NCBI RefSeq assembly: GCF_009707955.1
Contig: NZ_WMDQ01000009.1
Coordinates: 218,800-282,799, forward strand
Direction of reading: 5' to 3'
DNA from: Flavobacterium sp. LC2016-13
GTDB lineage: Bacteria > Bacteroidota > Bacteroidia > Flavobacteriales > Flavobacteriaceae
DNA: 64,000 bases
Positions 1 to 8,864 of the stretch are shown here, piece after piece. The notes beneath the pieces are model-generated. The model saw only the letters and a program-made list of their open reading frames with translations. It searched no databases and was not told the DNA's origin. The translations under genes and the position numbers were made by a program. How positions within the stretch are numbered: position 1 is the first letter of the stretch; each line of letters begins with the position of its first letter.

Positions 1-444
1 CAAAATAACAATTTGTCCTAAATGGTAAACATCGTGCTGAATAATTCCGTGAATATCTTCATAAAAATTGTGATTGTTATTTGGATCTATTTTATCAAAA
101 CCGGCATCATCAAAATCACTTAAAAAAGCACTCCATGATTCCTGAGATTTCGACAAACTTTGAAGCGATTGCTCCCAGGCTACGTCAGACGAATCTAAAA
201 TTGGTACAAAATAATTATGATCAGGAGTTACAACTGTTTCTCCCTGAACACGCCTTAGTATATTTTTTCTCCATTGTATTAAATGATTAACAATTTCCCA
301 AATGGTATTTAAATTAGGATTTGCTTTTTTGTAAGCCTGAGCTGCACTTACATCTTTTAAAGTATCTGCTAAAGTTACTTCAATCCAGGGATTTCCGTTA
401 TAAATGGCTTGATACAGATTTGAAACTCTTTTACTTTCTGACAT
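1..444 (-). CDS. DinB-like four-helix-bundle protein (3' end cut by window edge)
   Basis: The frame is open from an ATG at 444 down to base 1 (148 codons), so the C-terminus lies outside the window. The translation starts MSESKRVSNLYQAIYNGNPW and has the spaced histidines of DinB/YfiT-like metal-binding bundles: His54 in an NHLIQW context, then His137 and His141 in an HDVYHLGQI stretch. DinB-family proteins are metal-binding four-helix bundles; some are thiol-dependent transferases, and many have no known substrate. The pattern is clear for the superfamily but does not fix a function. It is divergent from the TonB receptor at 585, with about 140 bases between them that must hold both promoters. 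Confidence 0.85.
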   Translation of the reverse strand, partial: MSESKRVSNLYQAIYNGNPWIEVTLADTLKDVSAAQAYKKANPNLNTIWEIVNHLIQWRKNILRRVQGETVVTPDHNYFVPILDSSDVAWEQSLQSLSKSQESWSAFLSDFDDAGFDKIDPNNNHNFYEDIHGIIQHDVYHLGQIVIL

Positions 445-556
445 GATTGATATTTTTATAAAACTTGAAAGCTAAGATACAAATAAGTAATTTACAACTC
501 ATCCTCAAATTTCTACAATTGGGTTATTTAATATTTTTTAACTTCGAATGTTAAAA

Positions 557-564
557 TACATTTG
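557..564 (+). promoter_or_regulatory. Putative -7 box of the TonB receptor gene
   Basis: TACATTTG matches the Bacteroidota -7 consensus TAnnTTTG and lies 20 bases upstream of the ATG at 585. I do not see a well-spaced -33 TTG, so this rests on one element only. Confidence 0.4.
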
Positions 565-584
565 CTTCATCAAAATCAAAAACC

Positions 585-2750
585 ATGACAACCAAATTAT
601 TTTTTACAATCAGCTTTTTATTTTTTACAACTATTTTTTTTGCTCAAAATACCATTTCGGGAAAAGTAGTTGATGAAAAAGGGAAACCAGTTCCTGGAGC
701 AAATATTTATATCGACGGAACTTACGACGGAACAAACAGTTCTGAAACAGGCGAATTTTCATTTGAAACTACCGCAACAGGAAATCAATTTTTAGTAGTT
801 AGTTTTTTAATTTACGACACTTACAGAAAAGAAATTGATGTTACGAATTTTAAAGATCAAACCGTAAAATTAAGAGAAAATGTAAACGCGCTTGATGCTG
901 TTGTAATTACTGCCGGAACATTAGAATCTGGAGACAAAGCAAGAGTTTCGGTTTTAAAACCTTTAGATATTGTTACTACGGCAGGATCTGCAGGTAATAT
1001 TGTTGCGGCGTTGCAAACATTACCGGGAACACAAACAGTTGGTGAAGACGGACGTTTGTTTGTTCGTGGTGGAGAAGCCAGCGAAACGCAAACTTTTGTT
1101 GACGGACTTCGTGTAGCACAGCCTTACGGTGCAACGACAAACAATTTACCAACAAGAAGCCGATTTTCGCCTTTTTTGTTTAGCGGAATTGCTTTTTCTA
1201 CCGGTGGATATTCTGCTGAATATGGAGAAGCTTTGTCAAGTGTTTTATTATTGAATACGCAAGATGAACCGGACCAAAATAAAACTGATATTGCTTTAAT
1301 GACAGTTGGTTTGGGAATTGGAAATACTCAAAAATGGGAAAAAAGTTCGTTCAGTATCAATACTAATTATATTAATCTGGCACCTTATCAGGCTGCAGTT
1401 CCTCAAAATGTAGATTGGAATAATCCATATCAGTCTTTAGGCGGAGAAGCAGTGTACAGATACCATTTTGAAAGAGGGATTTTTAAATTGTATGCTGCTT
1501 TTGATTCGGAAAAATTCGATTTAAATCAGAAAAATATAAATTTTGTTGATCCTGTCAGAACAGACTTAAACAATAATAATTTTTACCTGAATGCATCTTA
1601 CAAAGGAGATTTTGGAACAGGCTGGCAACTTACATCAGGAATTAGTTATGGTTACAGTAAAAACAAAGTTAAATATGATATTAATGATGTTGATAGTGAT
1701 GAAAATGCAGCTCAGTTGAAATTGAAGTTGAGAAAAAACATTTCAAATTATTTTAAATTGTCTTTTGGAGCTGATTATTTCATTACCAAATTCAATGAAA
1801 ACTTTAATGATAATGTTTCTATTGATGTTGCAAACGGTTACGATTCAAACATTGCGGCTTTTTATACAGAAGGAGATATTTTATTCTCAAAAAAATTAGC
1901 TGCAAAAGTAGGTTTCAGACTTTCAAATAATAGTTTATTAAACGAAACCAATATTGCGCCAAGAGCTTCTATTGCATATAAAGTCTCTAAAACAAGTCAG
2001 TTTTCTTTCGCTTATGGAGATTTCAGTCAGGCGCCGGTTGTTGATTATATTAAATATTCAAAATACCACCAATTCGAAAGTGAAAAAGCAAAACATTATA
2101 TCTTAAACTATCAGTTTACAAGACCGGGACAAACTTTTAGAGCCGAAGCTTATTATAAAGATTACAGCAATTTGGTTCAATACGATACAAGAGATATTCA
2201 ATACAATTCAGTTTTCAACAATAATGGTTCAGGATATGCAAAAGGTTTGGATATTTTTTGGAGAGACAGTAATTTGTATAAAAACTTAGAATATTGGATT
2301 TCATACTCTTACATTGATTCAGAGAGACAATATAAAAACTTTCCAACAATGGCAACGCCAAGTTTTGTAGCCAATCAGAATCTGTCAATCGTAACGAAAT
2401 ATTTTATTACAGACTGGAAATCGCAAATTGGTTTTACAAATACTTTCAGCACCGGAAGACCTTACAACGATCCGAACCAAACACAGTTTATGAACGGAAA
2501 AACAAAATCATATAATAGTTTGAGTTTTAACTGGGCGTATTTATTAACAACACAAAAAATCTTATATTTCTCTGTTTCAAATGTATTAGGAAACCAAAAC
2601 GTTTTTGGATACGATTACGCCAAAATACCAGACGCAAACGGAGTTTATAACAGACAAGCCGTAACGCCAACCGCAGACAGATTCTTTTTCGTTGGTTTCT
2701 TCTGGACGATTAGTAAGAATAAAAATGATAATCAATTGAAGAATTTATAA
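585..2750 (+). CDS. TonB-dependent outer-membrane receptor with N-terminal carboxypeptidase-like domain
   Basis: This 721-residue protein has a signal peptide (about residues 1-20, ending FFAQ). A carboxypeptidase-D-regulatory-like beta-sandwich follows (about 24-95, starting ISGKVVDEKGKPVPGANIYI). The plug domain is at about 115-220 and includes LPGTQTVGEDGRLFVRGGEA and YSAEYGEALSS. The rest is a beta-barrel rich in aromatic and Asn residues. It should take up a nutrient or chelate across the outer membrane using TonB-ExbBD. There is no SusD partner next to it, so it is not a classic polysaccharide locus, and the substrate cannot be read from the sequence. The genes downstream (DUF2141 protein, secreted helical protein, LytS/LytTR system) run in the same direction, but a 386-base repeat-rich gap separates it from them. 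Confidence 0.9.
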   Translation: MTTKLFFTISFLFFTTIFFAQNTISGKVVDEKGKPVPGANIYIDGTYDGTNSSETGEFSFETTATGNQFLVVSFLIYDTYRKEIDVTNFKDQTVKLRENVNALDAVVITAGTLESGDKARVSVLKPLDIVTTAGSAGNIVAALQTLPGTQTVGEDGRLFVRGGEASETQTFVDGLRVAQPYGATTNNLPTRSRFSPFLFSGIAFSTGGYSAEYGEALSSVLLLNTQDEPDQNKTDIALMTVGLGIGNTQKWEKSSFSINTNYINLAPYQAAVPQNVDWNNPYQSLGGEAVYRYHFERGIFKLYAAFDSEKFDLNQKNINFVDPVRTDLNNNNFYLNASYKGDFGTGWQLTSGISYGYSKNKVKYDINDVDSDENAAQLKLKLRKNISNYFKLSFGADYFITKFNENFNDNVSIDVANGYDSNIAAFYTEGDILFSKKLAAKVGFRLSNNSLLNETNIAPRASIAYKVSKTSQFSFAYGDFSQAPVVDYIKYSKYHQFESEKAKHYILNYQFTRPGQTFRAEAYYKDYSNLVQYDTRDIQYNSVFNNNGSGYAKGLDIFWRDSNLYKNLEYWISYSYIDSERQYKNFPTMATPSFVANQNLSIVTKYFITDWKSQIGFTNTFSTGRPYNDPNQTQFMNGKTKSYNSLSFNWAYLLTTQKILYFSVSNVLGNQNVFGYDYAKIPDANGVYNRQAVTPTADRFFFVGFFWTISKNKNDNQLKNL

Positions 2751-2757
2751 ATAAAGG

Positions 2758-3125
2758 TACAAAGTAGCAAAGGTTCAGAGGGACTAAGGTTTTTTCCTCT
2801 TTAGGTTCAAAGAATCCAGAAAAAAACTTTGAACCTTTGCTACTCTGAACCTTTGAACCTCGAAAGAAACAATTCAGTAGCAAAAATCAACAACTCAGTA
2901 TTAATTAATTTTAAAAGAATAAAAACCAACATACTTTTGAAGTATAAATTGAAAGGAACAAAGAAGCAAAGAAGCAAAAATTCAAAGTTTTATAAATATT
3001 AATAATAAGAAAATCAAACCTTTGAACCTTTGTAGCTCTGAACCTTTTAACCTTGAAAAAAGAGTTTTAATCATCAATAAAAAATCTTAGACACTCAGAA
3101 CCTTAGTAACTCAGAACCTTAAAAA
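2758..3125. repeat. Low-complexity CAAAGGTTC / GAACCTTTG spacer repeats
   Basis: This 386-base gap has no gene. It is built from many short variants of the words GTTCAAAGG, GCAAAGGTTCAGAG and GAACCTTTGC in both orientations. They form long imperfect hairpins, for example about 2765-2800 against about 2826-2860, and a second block at 2950-3120. Related words occur at 11742-11830, 23960-24003 and 33297-33388, all between genes. The function is unknown. Confidence 0.75.
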
Positions 3126-3136
3126 AAAAAGAACTC

Positions 3137-3544
3137 ATGACCAAAATTATTACCATTACGATGTTGTTTATCTGCAGTATAATTTCTGCTCAAAATGTAA
3201 AACTAACCGTTTCTGTTTCAGGTTTAAAAAATAATACAGGGATTGTTAAAGTAGGTTTGTACAACTCAGACGGTACATTTCTAAAAACGACGTACAAAAG
3301 CCTTACTTCTGATATCAAAAATAAGGAAGCGGTTGTAACATTTACCAACCTTCCGGCAGGAGAATATGCAATTTCAACGTATCACGATGAAAACAGTAAC
3401 GGAATACTGGATAAAAATATGATGGGAATTCCTTCTGAAGATTATGCAGCTTCAAACAATGCTAAAGGATTTATGGGTCCGCCTGCGTATAAAGATGCTA
3501 AATTTGTTATTGATAAAGATTCAAAAATTGAAATTGTATTATAA
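3137..3544 (+). CDS. DUF2141 secreted protein
   Basis: This 135-residue protein has a signal peptide (1-18, ending SAQ). One beta-sandwich domain follows, with the hallmark DUF2141 region PAGEYAISTYHDENSNGILD, then MMGIPSEDYAASNNAKG at about residues 76-115. DUF2141 proteins are exported and widespread in Bacteroidota and Proteobacteria; their role is not established. It lies 50 bases before the next secreted protein and likely shares its transcript. Family assignment is firm, function open. Confidence 0.88.
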   Translation: MTKIITITMLFICSIISAQNVKLTVSVSGLKNNTGIVKVGLYNSDGTFLKTTYKSLTSDIKNKEAVVTFTNLPAGEYAISTYHDENSNGILDKNMMGIPSEDYAASNNAKGFMGPPAYKDAKFVIDKDSKIEIVL

Positions 3545-3594
3545 ATAGTAACTAACAAAACAAATAAAAATCAACCATTTAAATTACTTATAAA

Positions 3595-4215
3595 ATGAAA
3601 AAAATCATCACATTAGTCGCATTATTCGTAGTAGTAATAAGCTCTGCACAAACACAATTTGAACAAGGAATGGGAAAAGCTTTCGGGCTTTGGAAAGAAG
3701 GAAAAAATACAGAAGCTTCGGCAATGTTTGAAAGAATTGCAGCAGCAGAAAAAACAAGTTACTTGCCAAATTATTATGTGGCGCTGGTAAACACGACATC
3801 GGCTTTTACAGAAAAAGACAAAACTAAAATTGATTTGTTATTGACAAAAGCACAAGATGCACTGGATATCGAATTTATAAAAGATCAAAATAATGCTGAA
3901 TTATATGCCATGCAAGCTTTAATTTATACGGCTTATGTAGTTGCAGATCCTATGACAAATGCAATGAAATATTCTTCTAAAATAATGGAAGCTTACGCAA
4001 AAGGAAAAGCGATAGACCCAAATAACCCGAGAATTGTTTTTGGTGAAGCTGATTATCAATTAGGAGGAGCAAAATGGACAGGTGTTGATACAAAACCTTT
4101 GTGTGCCCAGGTTAATAAAGCAATTGAACTTTTTGCTACTTTTAAACCGGAAACACCTTTTTCTCCAAAATGGGGATTAGACAGAGCTTTGGAAACTCAA
4201 AAAACGTGTAAATAA
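3595..4215 (+). CDS. Secreted TPR-like helical protein of unknown function
   Basis: This 206-residue protein has a signal peptide (about 1-18, MKKIITLVALFVVVISSAQ). The mature part is mainly alpha-helical with TPR-like pairing, for example FGLWKEGKNTEASAMFERIA at about 31-50 and a PNNPRIVFGEADYQLGGAKW region near 145-160. It has no catalytic motif I recognise. It is placed between the DUF2141 gene and the LytS kinase gene (27 bases before the latter), so it is probably co-transcribed with the signalling operon. It could be a periplasmic partner of that system, but this is inference from position only. Confidence 0.7.
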   Translation: MKKIITLVALFVVVISSAQTQFEQGMGKAFGLWKEGKNTEASAMFERIAAAEKTSYLPNYYVALVNTTSAFTEKDKTKIDLLLTKAQDALDIEFIKDQNNAELYAMQALIYTAYVVADPMTNAMKYSSKIMEAYAKGKAIDPNNPRIVFGEADYQLGGAKWTGVDTKPLCAQVNKAIELFATFKPETPFSPKWGLDRALETQKTCK

Positions 4216-4242
4216 AAAATATCAATTTAAGCCAATTCATAA

Positions 4243-5604
4243 ATGAAAGATCATAGAAATGTATCGTATAGAGATTTAAAAAGTGGAACAATTGTTTCTT
4301 TCAAGATTTCTATGGTCTTTACAGTAATATTTATAGCTTGTTTAGGTGAAGATTTCAATGTTCGAAACGTTCTTATTACTTTTTTTATAAGCTGTCTTTA
4401 TTCTTTCGGATTGGGTTTTGGTAACGCATTAATCAACTCTCTTTTAGACCGAAAATGGGATTGGCTGGAACAGACAAATCTTAGGGTTTATTATGGAATC
4501 ATAGTAACTGTTTTATACACGGTTCCGGTAATTTTAGGAATAAATTATTACCTTTTTATCATCTTGCAAGACATGACAATAAAGGAGTTTTTTGGAGAAA
4601 GAATGCTTTGGGTACATCTCTTTTATATTATTCTTTCTTTAGGAGTTTCGACTTTTATGCAAGCCAGAAGTTTCATGGTAAAATGGAAACAGGCCTCGAA
4701 ATTTGAAGTTACGCAGCAAAAGATTATAGCAGGAACGGCAAGTGCTAAATTTGAAAGTTTAAAAAATCAAATCGATCCGCATTTTCTTTTTAATAGTTTA
4801 AATGTATTAAGTTCTTTGATTGAAGAAAACCCCGATAATGCGCAGCGCTTTACCACTTCATTATCTAAAATTTATCGCTACGTTTTAGAGCAAAAAGATA
4901 AAGAACTGGTTTCTGTTGAAGATGAATTATCGTTTGCAAAAACATATATGAATTTGCTAAAAATGCGGTTCGAGAATAGTTTGTTTTACGAATTGCCAAC
5001 AACAGATATTAATCTAGATGCGAAAGTAGTGCCATTATCGCTGCAGCTTTTGCTTGAAAATACGGTGAAACATAATGTAGTAAGCGAGCAAAAACCATTG
5101 CATATTCGAATTTTTGTTGATGGAGATTATTTAGCTGTTCAAAACGATTTTCAAAAGAAAGAAGTTTTACAGGACAGACAGGGAGTGGGATTGCAAAATA
5201 TCGTAAACCGATACGGAATTATAACGAACAGAAAAGTGCTGATCGAACAGAATGAACAAAATTTCACCGTTAAAATTCCAATTTTAACCAAACAAATTGC
5301 AGTTATGGAAACTGGTGCAGATTATAATGACGAGAATAAAGCTTATTTCAGAGCTAAAAAAAGAGTAGAAGAATTAAAAGGATTTTACGGAAATTTAATT
5401 TCATATTGCTGTGTAATTCCATTCTTAATTTTTATAAATTTGAGGTATTCTCCTGGATTTCAGTGGTTTTGGTTTTCGGCTTTAGGCTGGGGATTTGGAG
5501 TCGTAATGCATGCTTTTAAAGTATTTGGTTATAGCTCTGATTGGGAAGAACGAAAAATCAGAGAAATTCTTGAAAAAGAAAACAAACAAAAAACCTGGAA
5601 ATAA
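4243..5604 (+). CDS. LytS-type sensor histidine kinase with C-terminal 2TM domain
   Basis: The protein has 453 residues. Four hydrophobic segments (about 20-35, 45-65, 83-110, 123-140) lead to a His_kinase (YehU/LytS class) domain with the phospho-acceptor His180 in IDPHFLFNSLNVLSSL. A degenerate ATP-binding region follows with the N-box LLLENTVKHN (about 276-285) and a short G-box RQGVGLQNIVNRYG. Unusually, residues 367-453 are a full 2TM domain (YFRAKKRVEELKGFYGNL, then WEERKIREILEKENK). The same domain makes up the four small genes that follow. The LytTR regulator at 6969 is the obvious partner. The fusion suggests that the separate 2TM proteins also work with this kinase at the inner membrane. 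Confidence 0.9.
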   Translation: MKDHRNVSYRDLKSGTIVSFKISMVFTVIFIACLGEDFNVRNVLITFFISCLYSFGLGFGNALINSLLDRKWDWLEQTNLRVYYGIIVTVLYTVPVILGINYYLFIILQDMTIKEFFGERMLWVHLFYIILSLGVSTFMQARSFMVKWKQASKFEVTQQKIIAGTASAKFESLKNQIDPHFLFNSLNVLSSLIEENPDNAQRFTTSLSKIYRYVLEQKDKELVSVEDELSFAKTYMNLLKMRFENSLFYELPTTDINLDAKVVPLSLQLLLENTVKHNVVSEQKPLHIRIFVDGDYLAVQNDFQKKEVLQDRQGVGLQNIVNRYGIITNRKVLIEQNEQNFTVKIPILTKQIAVMETGADYNDENKAYFRAKKRVEELKGFYGNLISYCCVIPFLIFINLRYSPGFQWFWFSALGWGFGVVMHAFKVFGYSSDWEERKIREILEKENKQKTWK

Positions 5605-5606
5605 TT

Positions 5607-5909
5607 ATGGAAACAAATTATACTGAAAGGGAACGCTATTACCAGATTCAAAAAAAGGTAGTAGAAATTAGAAAATTTTACGAGCATTTAGCCGTATATG
5701 TAGTTTCAAATCTAATTTTAATAGTTGTAAATCTTACGACTTCGCCAGGTTATTTGTGGTTTTTGTGGTCATTAGTACCTTGGGGAATAGCTGTAATTTT
5801 AGATGGATTAAGAGTTTTTGGTTATTTACCGTTTTTTAATAAAGAATGGGAGGAACGAAAAATTAAAGAATTTATGGAAAAGGATAAGGAAAACCTAAAC
5901 TGGAAATAG
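5607..5909 (+). CDS. 2TM domain protein (copy 1)
   Basis: This is a 100-residue protein made only of a 2TM domain. It has an N-terminal amphipathic helix (YYQIQKKVVEIRKFYEHL), two membrane helices (about 30-48 and 53-72) separated by a TSPGYLWFLW turn, and the conserved tail WEERKIKEFMEKDKEN. It starts 2 bases after the kinase stop, so the two are almost certainly translationally coupled. It is most like the copy at 6232. Function unknown; membrane location clear. Confidence 0.82.
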   Translation: METNYTERERYYQIQKKVVEIRKFYEHLAVYVVSNLILIVVNLTTSPGYLWFLWSLVPWGIAVILDGLRVFGYLPFFNKEWEERKIKEFMEKDKENLNWK

Positions 5910-5911
5910 CC

Positions 5912-6241
5912 ATGAAAATGAATTGTCTTAATGACCGCGAAATATTTGAACTAAAAAGAATAGCGAGCAAAAAAGTAAACAGGCTTAAATCATTTTACAT
6001 TCATGCCTTAATTTACACAGCAGCTTTAATTGCTTTTGTTTTAAAACAATATTATGGAGTTTCATTAAATTTCTTTCCATTGCAACATCTCAATTACGTT
6101 GTAATGATAATTTGGACTTCAGTATTTTTATTTTCTGCAATTGATTTATTTGTTTCTTTTAAAATTTTTGGAGAAGAATGGGAGGAACGTAAACTAAAAA
6201 GTCTTTTAGAGAAAAAACAAAAAACACAAAAATGGGAGTGA
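5912..6241 (+). CDS. 2TM domain protein (copy 2, divergent)
   Basis: This 109-residue protein has the same plan as its neighbours: a basic helix (LKRIASKKVNRLKSFYIHAL), two membrane helices and the tail WEERKLKSLLEKKQK. The loop between the helices differs (YYGVSLNFFPLQHLNY replaces the TSPGYLWF turn), so it is the most divergent member. It starts 2 bases after copy 1, and its last codons overlap the start of copy 3. It is part of the kinase-2TM-regulator operon. Confidence 0.78.
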   Translation: MKMNCLNDREIFELKRIASKKVNRLKSFYIHALIYTAALIAFVLKQYYGVSLNFFPLQHLNYVVMIIWTSVFLFSAIDLFVSFKIFGEEWEERKLKSLLEKKQKTQKWE

Positions 6242-6549
6242 TCATGGAAATTAATTATAGCGAAGAAGACAAATACTATCTTGCAAAAAAGAAAGTAGAA
6301 AACATAAAAGGATTTTATGCAAATCTTACATCTTTTATTGGTGTAAATATTATTCTGATTATCATTAACCTATGGACATCACCAGAATATTTGTGGTTTT
6401 TCTGGCCACTATTATGGTGGGGAGTTGGAGTTCTTTTTCACGGATTGAAGGTTTTTGAAGTATTTCCGGTTTTAGGTAAAGGCTGGGAAGAACGAAAAAT
6501 TAAAGAATTCATGGAGAAGGAAAAAGAGAATAAAAATAAATGGCAATAA
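6232..6549 (+). CDS. 2TM domain protein (copy 3)
   Basis: This is a 105-residue 2TM protein. The frame opens at an ATG at 6232, which overlaps copy 2 by 10 bases. A second ATG at 6244 (MEINYSEEDKYYLAKKKV) matches the start of copy 1 better (METNYTERERYY), so translation may begin there. The two membrane helices flank TSPEYLWFFW, and the tail is WEERKIKEFMEKEKENK. It is close to copy 1 in sequence, which points to a recent duplication. Confidence 0.8.
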   Translation: MGVIMEINYSEEDKYYLAKKKVENIKGFYANLTSFIGVNIILIIINLWTSPEYLWFFWPLLWWGVGVLFHGLKVFEVFPVLGKGWEERKIKEFMEKEKENKNKWQ

Positions 6550-6566
6550 TTTAATTAAAAAATAAA

Positions 6567-6932
6567 ATGGGACGATTTAGAAGACGTATGTACGAGGAAT
6601 TTTCGCAAGAGTATAGCAATGATGAACGCTTTAATGCTGCGTACAGAAAAGTAAAAAGAATTAAGGGATTTTATTCTCACTTAAAAGTTTATATAATAGT
6701 TAATATCATTATTATTGCTTCAAATTTGAATGGAGATTTTTTTGGACATGAAGTTCGTGAAAGCGGATTATTTTCATGGCACACTTATTCTACTGCATTT
6801 TTTTGGGGAATAGGCTTACTGGCGCACGCATTATCTGTTTTTGGAAAAGATATATTTTTTAGTGATGACTGGGAGAAAAGAAAAATTCAGGAATACATGA
6901 ATAAAGACGCAGCTAATAATAAATGGGAGTAA
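6567..6932 (+). CDS. 2TM domain protein (copy 4)
   Basis: This 121-residue protein has a longer, basic N-terminus (MGRFRRRMYEEFSQEYSNDE), then the usual helix YRKVKRIKGFYSHL. Two membrane segments follow, with an extended loop (NGDFFGHEVRESGLFSWHTY) between them, and a WEKRKIQEYMNKD tail. It lies 17 bases after copy 3 and 36 bases before the LytTR regulator. The variable loop lengths among the four copies suggest different sensed inputs or partners; this is inference. Confidence 0.78.
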   Translation: MGRFRRRMYEEFSQEYSNDERFNAAYRKVKRIKGFYSHLKVYIIVNIIIIASNLNGDFFGHEVRESGLFSWHTYSTAFFWGIGLLAHALSVFGKDIFFSDDWEKRKIQEYMNKDAANNKWE

Positions 6933-6968
6933 TTTTAAATTCAATTTTTTCAAATTTTTCATTGTAAA

Positions 6969-7736
6969 ATGACAACATTAATAATAGAAGACGAAAAACC
7001 GGCTGCAAGACTGTTGCAGCGAAAGTTAGAAAAACTGGATATTGCAGTAAAAACCATGCTGCATTCTGTAGAAGAGTCGATACATTGGTTTACTAATAAT
7101 GAACATCCGGATTTAATTTTTCTGGACATCCAATTATCAGATGGTTTATCGTTTGAAATTTTTGAAAAAATAGATATTAAAAGTGCTATTATTTTTACTA
7201 CAGCTTATGACGAATATGCTTTAAAAGCCTTTAAACTTAACAGCATTGATTATCTTTTAAAACCTATTGATGAAGATGATTTAGATGTAGCCGTTACCAA
7301 GTTTAAAATGCGTTTGCCAAAAGCAGCATCAGAGAATCAAAATCTTCAACTGGATTTTGAAGAAATAAGAAGAATGCTTTCAAATCCATTTGAGAAAAAT
7401 TATAAAAAACGATTTACAGTTAAAATTGGCCAGCATCTAAAAGTAATTACTACAGATGAAATCGAATGTTTTTTTAGCGAAAATAAAGGAACATACATTC
7501 ATACTTTCGATAACCGAAACTATTTAATCGACTCGACTTTAGAAATTCTGGAGCAGGAATTAGACATGAAAAATTTCTTCCGCGTAAGCAGAAAATTCAT
7601 TGTTCCGCTACAGGCTATAAAAGAAATTCAGGTTTACACCAATTCTCGTTTAAAAGTAATTTTACCAACATATAAAGAAGATGAGGTAATTGTAAGCCGC
7701 GAAAAAGTGGGAGATTTCAAGAATTGGCTGGGGTAG
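6969..7736 (+). CDS. LytTR-family response regulator
   Basis: This 255-residue protein has a receiver domain (1-120) with the acidic pair Glu7-Asp8, phospho-acceptor Asp53 in IFLDIQLSDG and the conserved Lys in YLLKPID. A LytTR DNA-binding domain follows (about 150-255, YKKRFTVKIGQHLKVI to SREKVGDF). It should be phosphorylated by the LytS kinase at 4243 and bind direct-repeat sites at its targets. It is the last gene of the kinase-2TM operon and ends at a strong bidirectional terminator. Confidence 0.93.
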   Translation: MTTLIIEDEKPAARLLQRKLEKLDIAVKTMLHSVEESIHWFTNNEHPDLIFLDIQLSDGLSFEIFEKIDIKSAIIFTTAYDEYALKAFKLNSIDYLLKPIDEDDLDVAVTKFKMRLPKAASENQNLQLDFEEIRRMLSNPFEKNYKKRFTVKIGQHLKVITTDEIECFFSENKGTYIHTFDNRNYLIDSTLEILEQELDMKNFFRVSRKFIVPLQAIKEIQVYTNSRLKVILPTYKEDEVIVSREKVGDFKNWLG

Positions 7737-7783
7737 TACAACTGGATTTTAATCTGGTTTAAACATATCAAAGTCAACATACA

Positions 7784-7827
7784 TAAACATAAAAAAATCC
7801 TTCATTTGAAGGATTTTTTTATGTTTA
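7784..7827. terminator. Bidirectional terminator between lytR and ctaA
   Basis: Two perfect 20-bp arms (7784-7803 and 7808-7827) surround a 4-base loop. The stem core ATCCTTC/GAAGGAT is flanked by A7 and T7 tracts, so it can terminate transcription from both converging genes. Confidence 0.9.
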
Positions 7828-7838
7828 AAAACGTTTTG

Positions 7839-8864
7839 TTATTTACTCAATCTGTGTAATGTAAATGTCATAGCGCTCAAAAGGAAGAAAGCCATAATTT
7901 GGTGAATTAATCCTAAAGCCAACGGCACACTATATAACAATGTAAATACGCCTAATAAAAATTGAATAAAGACAAAAACGACTAAAGTCTTGATTCCGTT
8001 ATTTTGCGTTCTGTTAAGCGAAAATTTGGTACTTTTATAATATAAAAACAGAATAAAAGCTACCACAACATAAGCAAAAGTTCTGTGTACAAACTGAACA
8101 CCGCTTTTACCTTCCGTTAAGTTTTTTGCCAAAGTAGATTGTTCAATAAAAACCGAATCGTGTATAAATTGTCCGTCGCTCATTAATGGCCAGTGATTGT
8201 GTATTAATCCCGCATTTAATCCCGCAACAAAACCACCATAAATAATCTGAATTAATAAAGCAACCAAAGCGAATCTGGCGATATTTCGAAGCGGAATTAC
8301 TTTAGTAATTGTTCTTTCCGGATAAATTAAATCCAGTGCTACCCAAAGCGTATAAGCAAAAGTTATAAAAGCAAAAGTTAAGTGTAATGAAAGTCTGAAA
8401 TGGCTAACATCCGGATTTTCAATAAGTCCGCTGCGAACCATAAACCAACCTAAGAAACCTTGAAAAGCTCCCATTGCCAAAAGAACAATACATTTTTTGA
8501 CAGTTTCGCGATCCAGTTTTTTTCTAACTAAGAAATAAACAAAAGGCACAAAGAAAACCAATCCAATAATTCTTCCGATAAAACGGTGAAACCATTCCCA
8601 GAAATAAATAAACTTATAATCAGCTAATTGAAAATCATTGTGAATGTTGATTTTTTGATATTCAGGAAATTTCTTGTATTGTTCAAAAGCCTCATTCCAT
8701 TTGGCATCCGTCAAAGGCGGAAAAGTATCAGTTACCAAATGCCAATCGGTCATTGATAAACCTGAGTTGGTCAATCGCGTAATTCCGCCCACGACAACCA
8801 TTAAAAATAATAAAACACAACCTGATAGTAACCAAATGATTACTGATTTATTCTCTTTTTTCAT
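7839..8864 (-). CDS. ctaA: Heme A synthase (COX15/CtaA family)
   Basis: This 341-residue inner-membrane protein has about eight membrane helices. It makes heme A from heme O for the aa3-type cytochrome oxidase. The four heme-ligand histidines of the family can be seen in EWFHRFIGR, LSLHLTFAF, FVHRTFAY and GLIHQIMAFF. The N-terminal GGITRLTNSGLSMTDWH and the NHWPLMSDG loop are also typical of COX15. The ATG at 8864 overlaps the stop of the small membrane-protein gene upstream (ATGA), so the pair is coupled. It ends before the shared terminator. Confidence 0.93.
   Translation of the reverse strand: MKKENKSVIIWLLSGCVLLFLMVVVGGITRLTNSGLSMTDWHLVTDTFPPLTDAKWNEAFEQYKKFPEYQKINIHNDFQLADYKFIYFWEWFHRFIGRIIGLVFFVPFVYFLVRKKLDRETVKKCIVLLAMGAFQGFLGWFMVRSGLIENPDVSHFRLSLHLTFAFITFAYTLWVALDLIYPERTITKVIPLRNIARFALVALLIQIIYGGFVAGLNAGLIHNHWPLMSDGQFIHDSVFIEQSTLAKNLTEGKSGVQFVHRTFAYVVVAFILFLYYKSTKFSLNRTQNNGIKTLVVFVFIQFLLGVFTLLYSVPLALGLIHQIMAFFLLSAMTFTLHRLSK

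Noticed and set aside
2758..3125. Repeated GAACCTTTG words as a CRISPR array
   Set aside because: The words are degenerate, change orientation and have no regular spacing.
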